Assembly (NCBI GenBank): GCA_002154655.1
Contig: NGUZ01000001.1
Coordinates: forward strand, 1 to 64,000
DNA: 64,000 nt
Reading direction: 5' to 3'
Origin: Corynebacterium kefirresidentii
GTDB lineage: Bacteria > Actinomycetota > Actinomycetes > Mycobacteriales > Mycobacteriaceae
A program made the position numbers and the translations under genes. This document shows, in pieces, positions 51,127 to 60,052 of the stretch. The notes under the pieces were generated by a model. The model was not told where the DNA came from. It ran no database searches and worked only from the letters and a program-made list of their open reading frames with translations. Numbering within the stretch: position 1 is the stretch's first letter; each line of letters begins with the position of its first letter.

Positions 51127-53874
51127 TTAGTCTTCGATGTGGGTGGTCACGGTCGGATCATCGAGCTTGAGATCCTTGGCTGCCTTCTCCACAACGGAGC
51201 GCTCAATCTTGCCCTCGCGAGCCAAGCCATCGAGCACTGCGACGACGATGGACTCGGCGTCGATGTTGAAGTAGCGGCGTGCGCCCTCGCGCGTATCGGA
51301 GAAGCCGAAGCCGTCCGCGCCCAGGGTGATGTAGGTGCCTGGGACGTATGGGCGGATTTGCTCCTGCAGCTCGGTGGTGAAGTCAGAGACACCCACGAAC
51401 GGACCCTCGTAGCCCTTGAGCTGGGAGGTAGCAAAAGCCTCGCTCGGCTCCTCGCCCTTGCGCAGGGCTTCCTTGTTGCGGCGGGCGCCGTCGCGGGCCA
51501 GCTCGTTCCAGGAGGTGACGGAGAAGATGGAGGCCTTGACATCGAAGTCGTCGGCAAGCATCTGCTGTGCGCGCAGCGCCTCGTGCACGCCTACACCGGA
51601 AGCCAAGATATTGGCAGCAATGGAGCCGCCCTCTGCGGTATTGAAGTGGTAGATGCCCTTGTGCAGGCCCTCCACGTCCAAATCCTCCGGCTCGGCCGGC
51701 TGGTGTACCGGCTCGTTGTAGACGGTGAGGTAGTACATGATGGCCTCGTTGTCCTTGCCATACATGCGCTCAATACCGCGGGAAACCAAGTGGGCAACCT
51801 CGTAGCCGAAGGCCGGGTCATAAGAAACCACGGCCGGGTTGGTCGCAGCCAAGACAGGGGAGTGGCCGTCCATGTGCTGCAGGCCCTCACCGGTCAGGGT
51901 GGTGCGGCCGGCGGTTGCGCCAATGATGAAGCCGCGGCCCATCTGGTCGCCGGCTGCCCAGAAGGCATCGCCGGTGCGCTGGAAGCCGAACATCGAGTAG
52001 AAGATGTAGAGCGGAATCATGGCCTCGCCCTGGGTAGCGTAGGACGTTGCCGCAGCGGTAAAGGAGGCAGCGGCGCCGGCCTCAGAAATACCCTCGTGCA
52101 TAATTTGGCCATCGGTGGCCTCGCGGTAGGAGAGCATCAGGTCATGGTCAACCGGCACGTAGTTCTGGCCGCGGGGGTTCCAAATCTTCATGGTCGGGAA
52201 CCAGGAGTCCATACCAAAGGTGCGGGCCTCGTCCGGAATGATCGGCACGACGCGCTTGCCCAGCTCCTTGTTGCGCATGATCTCTTTGAAGGTGCGCACC
52301 AAGGCCATGGTGGTGGCTACTTCCTGCTTGCCAGAGCCCTTGCGTACAGAGCGCAGCTTGTCCAGTGCTGGTGCCTCGAGTGGGGTGAAGTCCTCGCGGC
52401 GCTCCGGCAGGAAGCCGCCGAGCTCTTTACGACGCTCCAGCATGTACTTGATCTCCGGGGAGTCCTTGCCTGGGTGGTAGTACGGAGGCAGGTACGGATC
52501 CTTTTCCAGCTCCGCATCGGAGAAAGGAATTTCCTGCTTATCGCGGAAGCGCTTCAGATCATCCAGGGTCAGCTTCTTCATCTGGTGGGTAGCGTTGCGG
52601 CCCTCGAAATTGTGACCCAAGCCGTAGCCCTTAATGGTGTGCGCCAGGATGACGGTTGGCTTGCCGGTGCCCTTGTTCTCCAGCGCGCGAGCGTAAGCGG
52701 CGTAGACCTTGCGGTAATCGTGGCCGCCGCGGCGCAGTGCCCAAATCTCATCATCGGACATATCCTCTACCAGCTTGGCCGTGCGCTCATCGCGGCCGAA
52801 GAAGTGCTCGCGCACATAGGCGCCATCGTTGGCCTTGAAGGTCTGGTAGTCACCGTCAGAGGTGGTGTTCATGACGTTGACCAAGGCACCTTCGGTGTCC
52901 TTTTCCAGCAGCTTATCCCAGCCGCGACCCCAAATGACCTTGATGACCTCCCAGCCGGCACCGCGGAAGAAGGACTCCAGCTCCTGAATGATCTGGGTGT
53001 TGCCGCGAACCGGGCCATCGAGGCGCTGCAGGTTACAGTTGACCACGAAGGTGAGGTTATCCAGCTCGTAGAGGGAAGCGATCTGCAGCAGGCCACGAGA
53101 TTCTGGCTCATCCATCTCGCCATCGCCCAAGAATGCCCAGACGTGCTGCTTGGAGGTGTCCTTGATGCCGCGAGTCTCCAGGTACTTATTAAAGCGTGCC
53201 TGGTAGATAGCGTTAATCGGGCCCAAGCCCATGGACACGGTGGGGAATTCCCAGAACCATGGCATCAGGCGTGGGTGCGGGTAGGACGGCAGCCCCTCGC
53301 CCTCACCGCGGGATACCTCCTGGCGGAAGCTATCAAGGTCCTTTTCAGTCAGGCGGCCTTCCATGAAAGCACGTGCGTACATGCCCGGTGAGGCATGGCC
53401 TTGGAAAAAGACTTGGTCGCCGCCCGAGGGGTCATCCTTGCCCTTGAAGAAGTGGTTCAAGCCCACCTCATAAAGCGGGGCAGCACCCGCGTAGGTAGAG
53501 ATGTGGCCGCCTACGCCAATGCCTGGGCGCTGTGCACGGTGCACCATGATGGCCGCATTCCAGCGGATCCAGCGGCGGTAGCGCTTTTCCAGTTCCTCGT
53601 CACCAGGAAACTCTGGCTCCATGGAGGTTGGGATGGTGTTGACGAAGTCCGTGGACGTCAACGAAGGCAGTTCAACGCGCTTAGCGGTGGCGCGCTCGAG
53701 CAGGCGCAGCATCAGGTAGCGTGCGCGCTCCGGATCGGAGTGGTCCAGCAGACCATCGAGGGAATCCATCCACTCGCGGGTCTCTTCTGGATCATTATCG
53801 TGAAGATACGATGCAACGCCGTCGCGGATGAGCGGGAAGTTGGAGTCGCCCTTGGTGGCGTCCTTCTCGGCCAT
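51127..53874 (-). CDS. aceE: Pyruvate dehydrogenase E1 component (homodimeric)
   Basis: Thiamine-diphosphate-dependent decarboxylation of pyruvate and acetyl transfer to the lipoyl group of E2, linking glycolysis to the TCA cycle. At 915 residues it has the full homodimeric E1 length. The cofactor motif starts at GDGEMDEP (250-257) and ends near [10 protein letters not shown] (about 277). Other expected segments are present ([44 protein letters not shown]). It is monocistronic; E2 and E3 genes are not next to it, as is usual in corynebacteria. A -10-like TATCCT lies at about 53914-53919. The large open frame on the opposite strand is a codon-bias shadow. Confidence 0.95.
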   Translation of the reverse strand: MAEKDATKGDSNFPLIRDGVASYLHDNDPEETREWMDSLDGLLDHSDPERARYLMLRLLERATAKRVELPSLTSTDFVNTIPTSMEPEFPGDEELEKRYRRWIRWNAAIMVHRAQRPGIGVGGHISTYAGAAPLYEVGLNHFFKGKDDPSGGDQVFFQGHASPGMYARAFMEGRLTEKDLDSFRQEVSRGEGEGLPSYPHPRLMPWFWEFPTVSMGLGPINAIYQARFNKYLETRGIKDTSKQHVWAFLGDGEMDEPESRGLLQIASLYELDNLTFVVNCNLQRLDGPVRGNTQIIQELESFFRGAGWEVIKVIWGRGWDKLLEKDTEGALVNVMNTTSDGDYQTFKANDGAYVREHFFGRDERTAKLVEDMSDDEIWALRRGGHDYRKVYAAYARALENKGTGKPTVILAHTIKGYGLGHNFEGRNATHQMKKLTLDDLKRFRDKQEIPFSDAELEKDPYLPPYYHPGKDSPEIKYMLERRKELGGFLPERREDFTPLEAPALDKLRSVRKGSGKQEVATTMALVRTFKEIMRNKELGKRVVPIIPDEARTFGMDSWFPTMKIWNPRGQNYVPVDHDLMLSYREATDGQIMHEGISEAGAAASFTAAATSYATQGEAMIPLYIFYSMFGFQRTGDAFWAAGDQMGRGFIIGATAGRTTLTGEGLQHMDGHSPVLAATNPAVVSYDPAFGYEVAHLVSRGIERMYGKDNEAIMYYLTVYNEPVHQPAEPEDLDVEGLHKGIYHFNTAEGGSIAANILASGVGVHEALRAQQMLADDFDVKASIFSVTSWNELARDGARRNKEALRKGEEPSEAFATSQLKGYEGPFVGVSDFTTELQEQIRPYVPGTYITLGADGFGFSDTREGARRYFNIDAESIVVAVLDGLAREGKIERSVVEKAAKDLKLDDPTVTTHIED

Positions 53875-54212
53875 TTAAACCTCCTGTATAAGGGTCTGCA
53901 CAGTTTGCTTACTAGGATACGCGCTCACAGATCCACAATGGTTGTGAAGCCCGACTTAAGGGGACGTGCGTTACGTTACATCGCCATAACCAGTATCTTT
54001 GCAAGGATTGTTGGGGTAAAAGAGGGTAATTTGCTAACTCTGTGGAATAGGACGGAGTGGTGGAAGGGCCTGCAAAATGGGGGAATTGCCCGCCTTTAGC
54101 GGGTAAATGGGGGCAGTGGGCGTTAAAATACTTCTATTAAGCCGCGATTCACCCGCAAAATGTGGGGAGATACGCGGACTAGACATTCACTGATTTAGGA
54201 AGGAAATGCATA

Positions 54213-54611
54213 GTGGCTGACGCTGCAGTCAAGCTCGGAATCAAGGAAGGGCAAATCGCCCTGGAGCTTGGTTGGGACGAGGATTGCGATACCGCGATCT
54301 CTGAATCGATCGAGGCCGTGCTCGGCGATGATTTCTTGGAAGAAGAAAATGACGAGCTGTGCGATGTAGTCCTTCTTTGGTGGCGCGACGAGGATGGCGA
54401 CCTTGTGGATGGACTCGTTGACGCGAGCCGTCCGCTGGCCGATAACGGTGCGGTCTGGCTGCTTACCCCGGGTGCCGGAAAGCCTGGCACCGTAGAGCCA
54501 GGGCTCATCTCTGAGTCCGCTCAGCTGGCCGGCTTGGTGCAGACCAAGGCAGAGCGCCTAGGCGAGTGGCAAGGCTCTTGCTTGGTGCAGCGCGGATACA
54601 CCAAGAAGTAG
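54213..54611 (+). CDS. DUF3052 protein
   Basis: A 132-residue acidic protein of the actinobacterial DUF3052 family, which is regularly found next to aceE. It has no catalytic motif that I can name. Typical segments are KLGIKEGQIALELGWDEDCD near the start and GAVWLLTPGAGKPGTVEPG in the second half. The start is GTG with AGGAAGGA about 8 bases upstream. The 338-base gap before it carries the divergent control regions of this gene and aceE and no other gene. Confidence 0.85.
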   Translation: MADAAVKLGIKEGQIALELGWDEDCDTAISESIEAVLGDDFLEEENDELCDVVLLWWRDEDGDLVDGLVDASRPLADNGAVWLLTPGAGKPGTVEPGLISESAQLAGLVQTKAERLGEWQGSCLVQRGYTKK

Positions 54612-54679
54612 GGCTTTACCTGCTGATTTGTGTTGCTCTAGCAACCTGCGCTACTGTTTCTAACAGCGCAAGAGCGCAT

Positions 54680-54752
54680 GCGGCTTTAGCTCAGCTGGAA
54701 GAGCAATTGGTTTACACCCAATAGGTCGGGGGTTCGATCCCCTCAGGCCGCA
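54680..54752 (+). tRNA. tRNA-Val (TAC)
   Basis: 73-nt cloverleaf: acceptor GCGGCTT paired with AGGCCGC (one G-T), D-arm GCTCAGCTGGAAGAGC, anticodon loop TTTACAC (anticodon TAC), T-arm GGGGGTTCGATCCCC with discriminator A. A terminator follows within 10 bases. Confidence 0.95.
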
Positions 54753-54759
54753 CAACACA

Positions 54760-54797
54760 GACCGCCTCTCGGATTGATTTCCGGGAGGCGGTCTTTT
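54760..54797 (+). terminator. Terminator after tRNA-Val
   Basis: GACCGCCTC and GAGGCGGTC form a 9-bp stem around a 15-base loop and are followed by TTTT. Confidence 0.85.
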
Positions 54798-54970
54798 CCG
54801 TATGCATGGGCACGGGCTAGCCCGGGAGGGGCTCAAGGCTTAAGGCGCCTGTGGGCCAACTTTCGGCCACGTTGTGCATGGCTGTTGGGGATGTAGCTTC
54901 ATTAGCGTGGCTGCTTCTTAGGCTTCGGCTAAGTACTCAGGCACTTCAGCCACGGCTGCGGGTTGTCGGC

Positions 54971-55975
54971 TTAGTAGCGCTCGCGGCGGCGCTTATTCAG
55001 CTTGGCGTAGTGATCCGGCTTCGAATCGCCGTAGCGGGAGCGATTGCGGCGGCTGGCAGCGTGCGAGGAGGACGCGGCGGGAACGGCCGTGGAATCGTCG
55101 TTCGCGGCTTCGTGCTCGCTGGGTGCGGAGTCAGCGCCGGTCGTTGGCTCTGCGGGCGTGTGGTCCGCGGCGGAGGCGTCACTAGAGGCAGGCTCGGAGG
55201 GGGTAGAGGCATCGGCGTCGAGGGCGGCGAGGGCCTCTTCCTCTTCGCGCAGGCGGCGGTGCTCACGGATTTCGGACCACACGAAATAGCCCAAGCCCAG
55301 CGGAGCCATGATGCCAAAGGCAATCCATTGGTAACCATAGGAAAGGTGGTTGCCGCGGTCGAGCTGCGGGATGGGCATGGGGTTAAGCACGCCGGGCTGG
55401 TCCGCGGAAAGTTGGACGTAGTCGTGGGCCAAGGGGGCGTCGATAAGCGAGGCAATTTGCTCCGTATGGATGGAATAGACCTGCTGGTAGCCCTCCTGCT
55501 TAATGGGGGCGGACTGGTGCTGAGCCTCGTCGGCGCGGATCATGCCGGTCAAAGTCGTTTCGCCAGAAGGGGCGGCGGGAATATCCGGCACAGCGTTGGC
55601 CTCGCCGGCCTTGACCCAGCCGCGGTTAACCAGGATGGTCAGCCCGGAATCGGTACGGAAGGGGACCAACGACTGGTAAGACGGGCCAGACTCGGCCGGG
55701 CGCAGGCGCAGCAGTACCTCATCCTGGGGCAGGTAGCGGCCGTGCAAGGTGGCGCGGGACCACTCATCGTTCTTGATAGCGCCGTGGTCATCCACGAGGT
55801 CTTCTACCGGCTGGGGGTCAGCCTCATAGGCGTGAGTGATGAGCTCGTTGCGTTCCACAATGTCATCGTCCTTGCCCAGCTGCCACGGGGCAAGGACGGT
55901 AAAAGCGAGGTAGGAAAAGGCCACGACGAACAGCAGCAGTAGAACCCAACCTGGCTTAAGGAACGTCTTTAGCAT
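54971..55975 (-). CDS. SURF1-family cytochrome oxidase assembly protein
   Basis: Membrane protein that helps insert heme into aa3-type cytochrome oxidase. The first membrane segment is WVLLLLFVVAFSYLAFTVLA (residues 9-28), directly followed by PWQLGKDDDIVERNELI. The central extracytoplasmic part has RATLHGRYLPQDEVLLR and ILVNRGWVKAG, and the second membrane segment is YGYQWIAFGIMAPLGLGYF. A long Ser/Ala/Glu-rich cytoplasmic tail ending in basic residues is extra. I start it at ATG 55975 because TAAACT lies 7 bases before it (leaderless) and the upstream frame overlaps the phosphatase gene. Confidence 0.85.
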   Translation of the reverse strand: MLKTFLKPGWVLLLLFVVAFSYLAFTVLAPWQLGKDDDIVERNELITHAYEADPQPVEDLVDDHGAIKNDEWSRATLHGRYLPQDEVLLRLRPAESGPSYQSLVPFRTDSGLTILVNRGWVKAGEANAVPDIPAAPSGETTLTGMIRADEAQHQSAPIKQEGYQQVYSIHTEQIASLIDAPLAHDYVQLSADQPGVLNPMPIPQLDRGNHLSYGYQWIAFGIMAPLGLGYFVWSEIREHRRLREEEEALAALDADASTPSEPASSDASAADHTPAEPTTGADSAPSEHEAANDDSTAVPAASSSHAASRRNRSRYGDSKPDHYAKLNKRRRERY

Positions 55976-55985
55976 GGGGCCTAGT

Positions 55986-56477
55986 TTAGTCGTGGTGAGC
56001 GCGAATCCAATCCAGCAGGCCAGGCACGGCGGCCTCGATATTGTTGCGGGTGGTCTCGAAATCGGCGGCGGAACCATAGTAAGGGTCTGCCACGTCCGCG
56101 TCTTCTGGGGAGTCGGGATCGAAGCTGCGCATCAAGCGGATCTTGTCCGGGTCGATGCCGCGCTCAATGAGAGCTGTGCGGTGGCCCTTATCCATGGCGA
56201 TGAAGAGATCAGCGTCCATGTGCTCGGGTCCCAGCTTGGCCGCCCGGTGGGAACCACCATCGTGGCCGCCGCGGCGCAGTTCGGCAACTGCGCGTTCGTC
56301 CGCGCCCTGGCCCACATGCCAGCCGCCCAGACCGCAGGAATCTACGGTGGCGACGAGGTCTAGCATGTCCTTTTCCATTTCATCGCGCGCGATGATTTCT
56401 GCCATGGGGGAGCGGCAGATATTTCCGGTGCAAACAAAGACGAGGTAGAGGCCGGAGCGGGCAGCGGATTCGGTCAT
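55986..56477 (-). CDS. Low-molecular-weight protein tyrosine phosphatase
   Basis: A 163-residue cytoplasmic phosphatase. The P-loop CTGNICRS (residues 16-23) holds the nucleophile cysteine and arginine; the general acid is in the ADPYYG segment near the C-terminus. The start is ATG 56477 with AAGGGG upstream; the longer frame from 56558 is unlike the family. The gene runs into SURF1 with a 10-base gap. Enzymes of this type reverse bacterial tyrosine phosphorylation, including that of polysaccharide co-polymerases; no such kinase is in this window. Confidence 0.87.
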   Translation of the reverse strand: MTESAARSGLYLVFVCTGNICRSPMAEIIARDEMEKDMLDLVATVDSCGLGGWHVGQGADERAVAELRRGGHDGGSHRAAKLGPEHMDADLFIAMDKGHRTALIERGIDPDKIRLMRSFDPDSPEDADVADPYYGSAADFETTRNNIEAAVPGLLDWIRAHHD

Positions 56478-56572
56478 GCGGAAAACCCCTTCGCGCGAAT
56501 AGTACTGTGGTGCGGAAGATAGGATATAGCAGTAGTAACTATTCCATGAAACGAGCATAAAGGAGTACCTCC

Positions 56573-57712
56573 ATGTCCGCTGTGAGCGTGGGCGATGTCC
56601 GCCGCGTACTCGATGAGGCCTACCCGCCGCACCTGGCGGAAAAGTGGGATGCCGTGGGGCTTATCTGCGGTGATCCGACCGCGGAGGTCAAGCGCGTGGC
56701 TTTTGCCCTGGATTGCACCCAGGCGGTAGCGGAGCAGGCGGTAGAACTAGGCGCGGACATGCTCGTGGTTCACCACCCGTTGCTCTTGCGTGGGGTGGAG
56801 TCCGTGGCGGCCGATACGCCCAAGGGCAAGGTCGTGCACACGCTGGTCAGCAATGGCGTTGCCCTCTTTGCGGCCCACACCAACGCGGATAAGGCGCGGC
56901 CGGGCGTAAACGACAAGCTCGCGGAGCTGGTGGGCATCACCCCCGGCCGGCCCATCGTGCCGGAGCCCCAAGGCGTGGATAAGTGGGGCGTGCACGTGCC
57001 GGTTGCCGCGGCCGAGGAGGTAAAGCAGGCGCTTTTCGACGCCGGCGCGGGCCACATCGGTGCCTACTCTCACTGCTCTTTCGATATCGCGGGCACGGGC
57101 CAATTCCAGCCGGAAGAGGGAGCGGATCCAGCGGAGGGAGAAATTGGCGCCCTGCACCGCGGCGAGGAAATCCGCGTCGAGTTCGTGGCGCCGGCCGCGC
57201 TTCGCTCCGCCTTGCTGCAGGCTTTGCACGCCGCGCACCCTTATGAAGTACCGGCCTATGACATTACGGAAACCGCTGGCCACCAAGACCTGGATAAGGC
57301 GCTCGGCCTCGGACGCGTAGGAGAGCTGCCACAGGAGATGACCCTGCGCGAGTTTACCCAGCAGGTGGCCAATGCCCTCCCCGAGACCGCCTGGGGTATC
57401 CGCGCCGCCGGGGATCCGGAACAAAAGGTGCGTACCGTAGCGGTTTCTTCCGGCTCGGGAGATTCCTTCCTCTCCGCGGCCGCGAAGCTAGGCGTAGACG
57501 TGTATGTCACGTCGGATCTGCGCCACCACCCGGTGGATGAACACTTGCGTGCCGGCGGGCCGGCCGTCATCGATACCGCCCACTGGGCCAGCGAATTTCC
57601 GTGGACGGCCCAGGCGCGCGATATCGTAGAGAATACTTTAGAACTGGATACGGAAATTATCAGCCTGCGCACCGACCCGTGGACTATCTCTGCGCACCCA
57701 AAGGAGTCATAA
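56573..57712 (+). CDS. Nif3-like dinuclear metal protein (DUF34)
   Basis: A 379-residue member of the NIF3/YbgI family, forming toroidal hexamers with two metal ions. Metal ligands are in VVHHPLLLRG and AAHTNADKARPGVND, with further His and Glu in the last part (YVTSDLRHHPVDEH, AVIDTAHWASE). A middle insert of about 120 residues is typical for the longer Gram-positive members. It has AAGGAG 8 bases upstream. It is the first gene of a tight plus-strand operon with the zinc-ribbon and RNase H genes. The biochemical role is unsettled; it is sometimes annotated GTP cyclohydrolase type 2. Confidence 0.87.
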   Translation: MSAVSVGDVRRVLDEAYPPHLAEKWDAVGLICGDPTAEVKRVAFALDCTQAVAEQAVELGADMLVVHHPLLLRGVESVAADTPKGKVVHTLVSNGVALFAAHTNADKARPGVNDKLAELVGITPGRPIVPEPQGVDKWGVHVPVAAAEEVKQALFDAGAGHIGAYSHCSFDIAGTGQFQPEEGADPAEGEIGALHRGEEIRVEFVAPAALRSALLQALHAAHPYEVPAYDITETAGHQDLDKALGLGRVGELPQEMTLREFTQQVANALPETAWGIRAAGDPEQKVRTVAVSSGSGDSFLSAAAKLGVDVYVTSDLRHHPVDEHLRAGGPAVIDTAHWASEFPWTAQARDIVENTLELDTEIISLRTDPWTISAHPKES

Positions 57713-58429
57713 GTGAAACTATCGCAAGAACTACAGCCGGTATTGCTGGAGCTGGCCAACCTGGAACGCTCGCAGGGCCATGGCGCGAAGAAGGAAATCC
57801 CGGAACAAGCCGAGTATGACAAGGCTAAAGAAGAACACAAGCGCCTACTGGATGCTTCCGGCTCCGCGCAGATGGCCGTCGATGACATGGAGACTGAAAT
57901 CCTGCGCATCCAGGCCGATGAGCGCAAGCTGCGCCAGCGCGAGCGCGATGATAAGCGCCAGCTAGGCGCTGCGGTGGATCCAGAAACGCGCAAGGACCTA
58001 GAGCACGATCTCTACGCCGCCAAGTCCCGCATCGCAGACCTCATGAGCGAGCTGCAAGAGGCCCATAATGAGGTGCACGCGCTGCGCTCTAACCTGGACG
58101 TACACGGTGCGCGCGTTTCTGATTCCGAGCGCAAGCTGGAAAAGCTGCGTCGCGCGGCCGAGGCGGCACAGGAGGCGGCCGCCAACCAGGAAGATCCGGC
58201 CGTGCGCATCGGCGAGCTGCGTCAACAGCTGCCTGCCGGGGTACTGAGCGAGTACGATACCCAGCGCGAGGAAAACGGCGTGGGCGCCGCCCAGTTCAAG
58301 GCCAACCGCGCTTGTGGCGGCTGCTTCATTGTCCTGCCGCCGGCGGAGCAAAACGCGGTGCGCAATGCCCCGGCCGATGAGTTGCCGCAGTGCGGCGATT
58401 GCGGCTCCTACCTGGTGCGTTTGGTCTAA
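57713..58429 (+). CDS. Coiled-coil zinc-ribbon protein (CT398-like)
   Basis: A 238-residue protein: an antiparallel coiled coil over residues 1-180 (LDASGSAQMAVDDMETEILR, EARRAAEAAQEAAANQ-like repeats) and a C-terminal C4 zinc ribbon, with CGGC and CGDC as metal knuckles. It starts with GTG immediately after the Nif3 stop and its stop overlaps the next ATG by one base, so all three genes are coupled. The Nif3/zinc-ribbon/RNase H arrangement is conserved in mycobacteria and corynebacteria. The role is unknown; homologues are thought to handle nucleic acids or protein partners. Confidence 0.85.
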   Translation: MKLSQELQPVLLELANLERSQGHGAKKEIPEQAEYDKAKEEHKRLLDASGSAQMAVDDMETEILRIQADERKLRQRERDDKRQLGAAVDPETRKDLEHDLYAAKSRIADLMSELQEAHNEVHALRSNLDVHGARVSDSERKLEKLRRAAEAAQEAAANQEDPAVRIGELRQQLPAGVLSEYDTQREENGVGAAQFKANRACGGCFIVLPPAEQNAVRNAPADELPQCGDCGSYLVRLV

Positions 58430-59562
58430 TGAAGGTCATTATCTACGCCGATGGCGGCTCCCGCGGCAACCCCGGAGTGGCCGGTTCGGGCACCGTAATC
58501 TATGACGGCAGCGGCCAGCGCATCCTGCGCGAAATCGTCTATGTAGTAGGCACCAAGTCCACCAATAACGTCGCTGAGTACAACGGTTTATTGCGCGGCC
58601 TGGAAGCCGCCACCGAAATGGGCGCTACCGAAGTGGAGTTCCACATGGACTCCAAGCTGGTGGTAGAGCAAATCAACGGCCGTTGGAAGATCAAGCACCC
58701 GGACATGCAGAAGCTGGCCCTGCGCGCCCGCGACTACATCAACGGATTTTCTTCCTTCAGCTTGGACTGGGTGCCGCGCGCCAAGAATAAGGTGGCAGAC
58801 GCCCTATCCAATGACGCCATGGACGCCGCGGCCGCCGGACATCCTGAAGGTATCGTTGCCGGGGAGGAAGATACCGCCGAATCGGCACAGGCTACGGAAC
58901 TCGACACCACGGCGCCGCACCCCACCGATTGGCTTGGGGACCGCGGACCTACCACTCGCTTTATCCTGCTACGCCACGGGCAGACAGAAATGTCGGCCGC
59001 TAAACAGTACTCCGGGCGCGCCAACCCGGGGCTTACGCAGCTCGGGCAAAAGCAGGCGCTGGCCGCCGCCCAAGCGCTTGCCGACGCCGATCTTGACGCC
59101 ATTGTCTGCTCGCCCCTGCGCCGCTGCCAAGAGACAGCGGCGGCCGTGGCCAATGGCCGCGATATCGAGGTAGAGACCGTAGAAGGACTCATCGAGGTGG
59201 ACTTCGGCGCATGGGAAGGCAAGACTGCCGCCGAGGCTCACCAGCGCGATCCGGAACTACACGAGCAATGGCTGCATGACGCGAGCGTCGCCTGTCCGGG
59301 CGGGGAATCGCTGCAGGAAGTCAACCGCCGCGTGCGCACTACCCGCAAGGAGCTACAAGAGCGCTTTGCGGGCAAAACCGTGCTGGTAGTAAGTCACGTC
59401 AATCCGATTAAGTCCTTTATCCGCCAGGCGCTTGATGCCGGGCCGGCTACCTTTGGTCATCTCTTTTTAGACCTGGCTGCCATTTCCCAGGTGGAATTCT
59501 GGGAAGGCGGCTCTATGGTGCACGGATTTAACGATGTGGGCCACCTGGCAGGCCTGCGCTAG
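58429..59562 (+). CDS. Bifunctional RNase HI / phosphoglycerate-mutase-like phosphatase
   Basis: A 377-residue fusion. The N-terminal 130 residues are RNase HI: YADGGSRGNPG, the E of VAEYNGLLRGLEAA, the D of MDSKLV and the D of KVADALSNDA give the catalytic acids. After an Ala/Glu-rich linker comes a histidine phosphatase (FILLRHGQTEMSAAKQYSGR, with the second His in VVSHVNPIKS). Actinobacterial homologues degrade RNA in RNA-DNA hybrids and have acid phosphatase or alpha-ribazole phosphatase activity. I start it at ATG 58429, overlapping the previous stop (TAATG). It is followed at once by rnpB. Confidence 0.92.
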   Translation: MKVIIYADGGSRGNPGVAGSGTVIYDGSGQRILREIVYVVGTKSTNNVAEYNGLLRGLEAATEMGATEVEFHMDSKLVVEQINGRWKIKHPDMQKLALRARDYINGFSSFSLDWVPRAKNKVADALSNDAMDAAAAGHPEGIVAGEEDTAESAQATELDTTAPHPTDWLGDRGPTTRFILLRHGQTEMSAAKQYSGRANPGLTQLGQKQALAAAQALADADLDAIVCSPLRRCQETAAAVANGRDIEVETVEGLIEVDFGAWEGKTAAEAHQRDPELHEQWLHDASVACPGGESLQEVNRRVRTTRKELQERFAGKTVLVVSHVNPIKSFIRQALDAGPATFGHLFLDLAAISQVEFWEGGSMVHGFNDVGHLAGLR

Positions 59563-59576
59563 AATAAGGAACGCGA

Positions 59577-60024
59577 ATGAGCCGGCCGGGTGATCGCGTC
59601 GCTTCATACAGGCAGCGAGCTGCTGCCGCGTGGGCGCCGAGGAAAGTCCGGACTCCATAGAGCACGGTGGTTGCTAACGGCAACCCGGGGAAACCCGCGG
59701 GCAAGTGCAACAGAAAGTAGACCGCCTTGTGCCTCCGCTTGAGCTTCTGCCCAAGTTGGAGCAACAAGGTAAGGGTGAAACGGTGCGTTAAGAGCGCACC
59801 AGCACCGTCAGTGATGGCGGTGGCTGGGTAAACCCCACCGGGAGCAAGGCATCACGGCCCCGCCACGTTGCGGGGCCCGATCAGGCGTTTTAAGGCTGCT
59901 CGCTCGAGCCTGAAGGTAGCTGCTGGAACCAACTGGCAACGGTTGGTCTAGATGGATGTTCACCGCGCGGTGCTCCCTTGGGAGTGCCGCGATTAGACAG
60001 AATCCGGCTTATAGGCCGACTCAT
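59577..60024 (+). ncRNA. rnpB: RNase P RNA (bacterial class A)
   Basis: The catalytic RNA of RNase P. The conserved core blocks are present: GAGGAAAGTCCGGACTCC (P4 side and J3/4), GTAAGGGTGAAACGGTGCG, and ACAGAATCCGGCTTATAGGC at the 3' end. The ends ATGAGCCGGCC (59577-59587) and GGCCGACTCAT (60014-60024) form P1. The length of about 448 bases is normal for actinobacteria. It starts 15 bases after the RNase H gene and ends 28 bases before the RNB gene. Confidence 0.95.
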
Positions 60025-60052
60025 TCGCCCCAAGACGTTTATGGTGGTGGGC

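Noticed and set aside
51121..53391. 756-codon open frame on the plus strand opposite aceE
   Set aside because: It lies wholly antisense to a strongly supported aceE, has repetitive Val/Leu/Ala/Gly composition typical of an antisense codon-bias frame, and matches no protein family.
53395..54099. 234-codon plus-strand frame at the 5' end of aceE
   Set aside because: Most of it is antisense to aceE and it lacks a ribosome site; the rest falls in the intergenic control region.
54851..55942. 363-codon plus-strand frame opposite SURF1
   Set aside because: The SURF1 frame has clear membrane segments and family motifs; the opposite frame has no domain.
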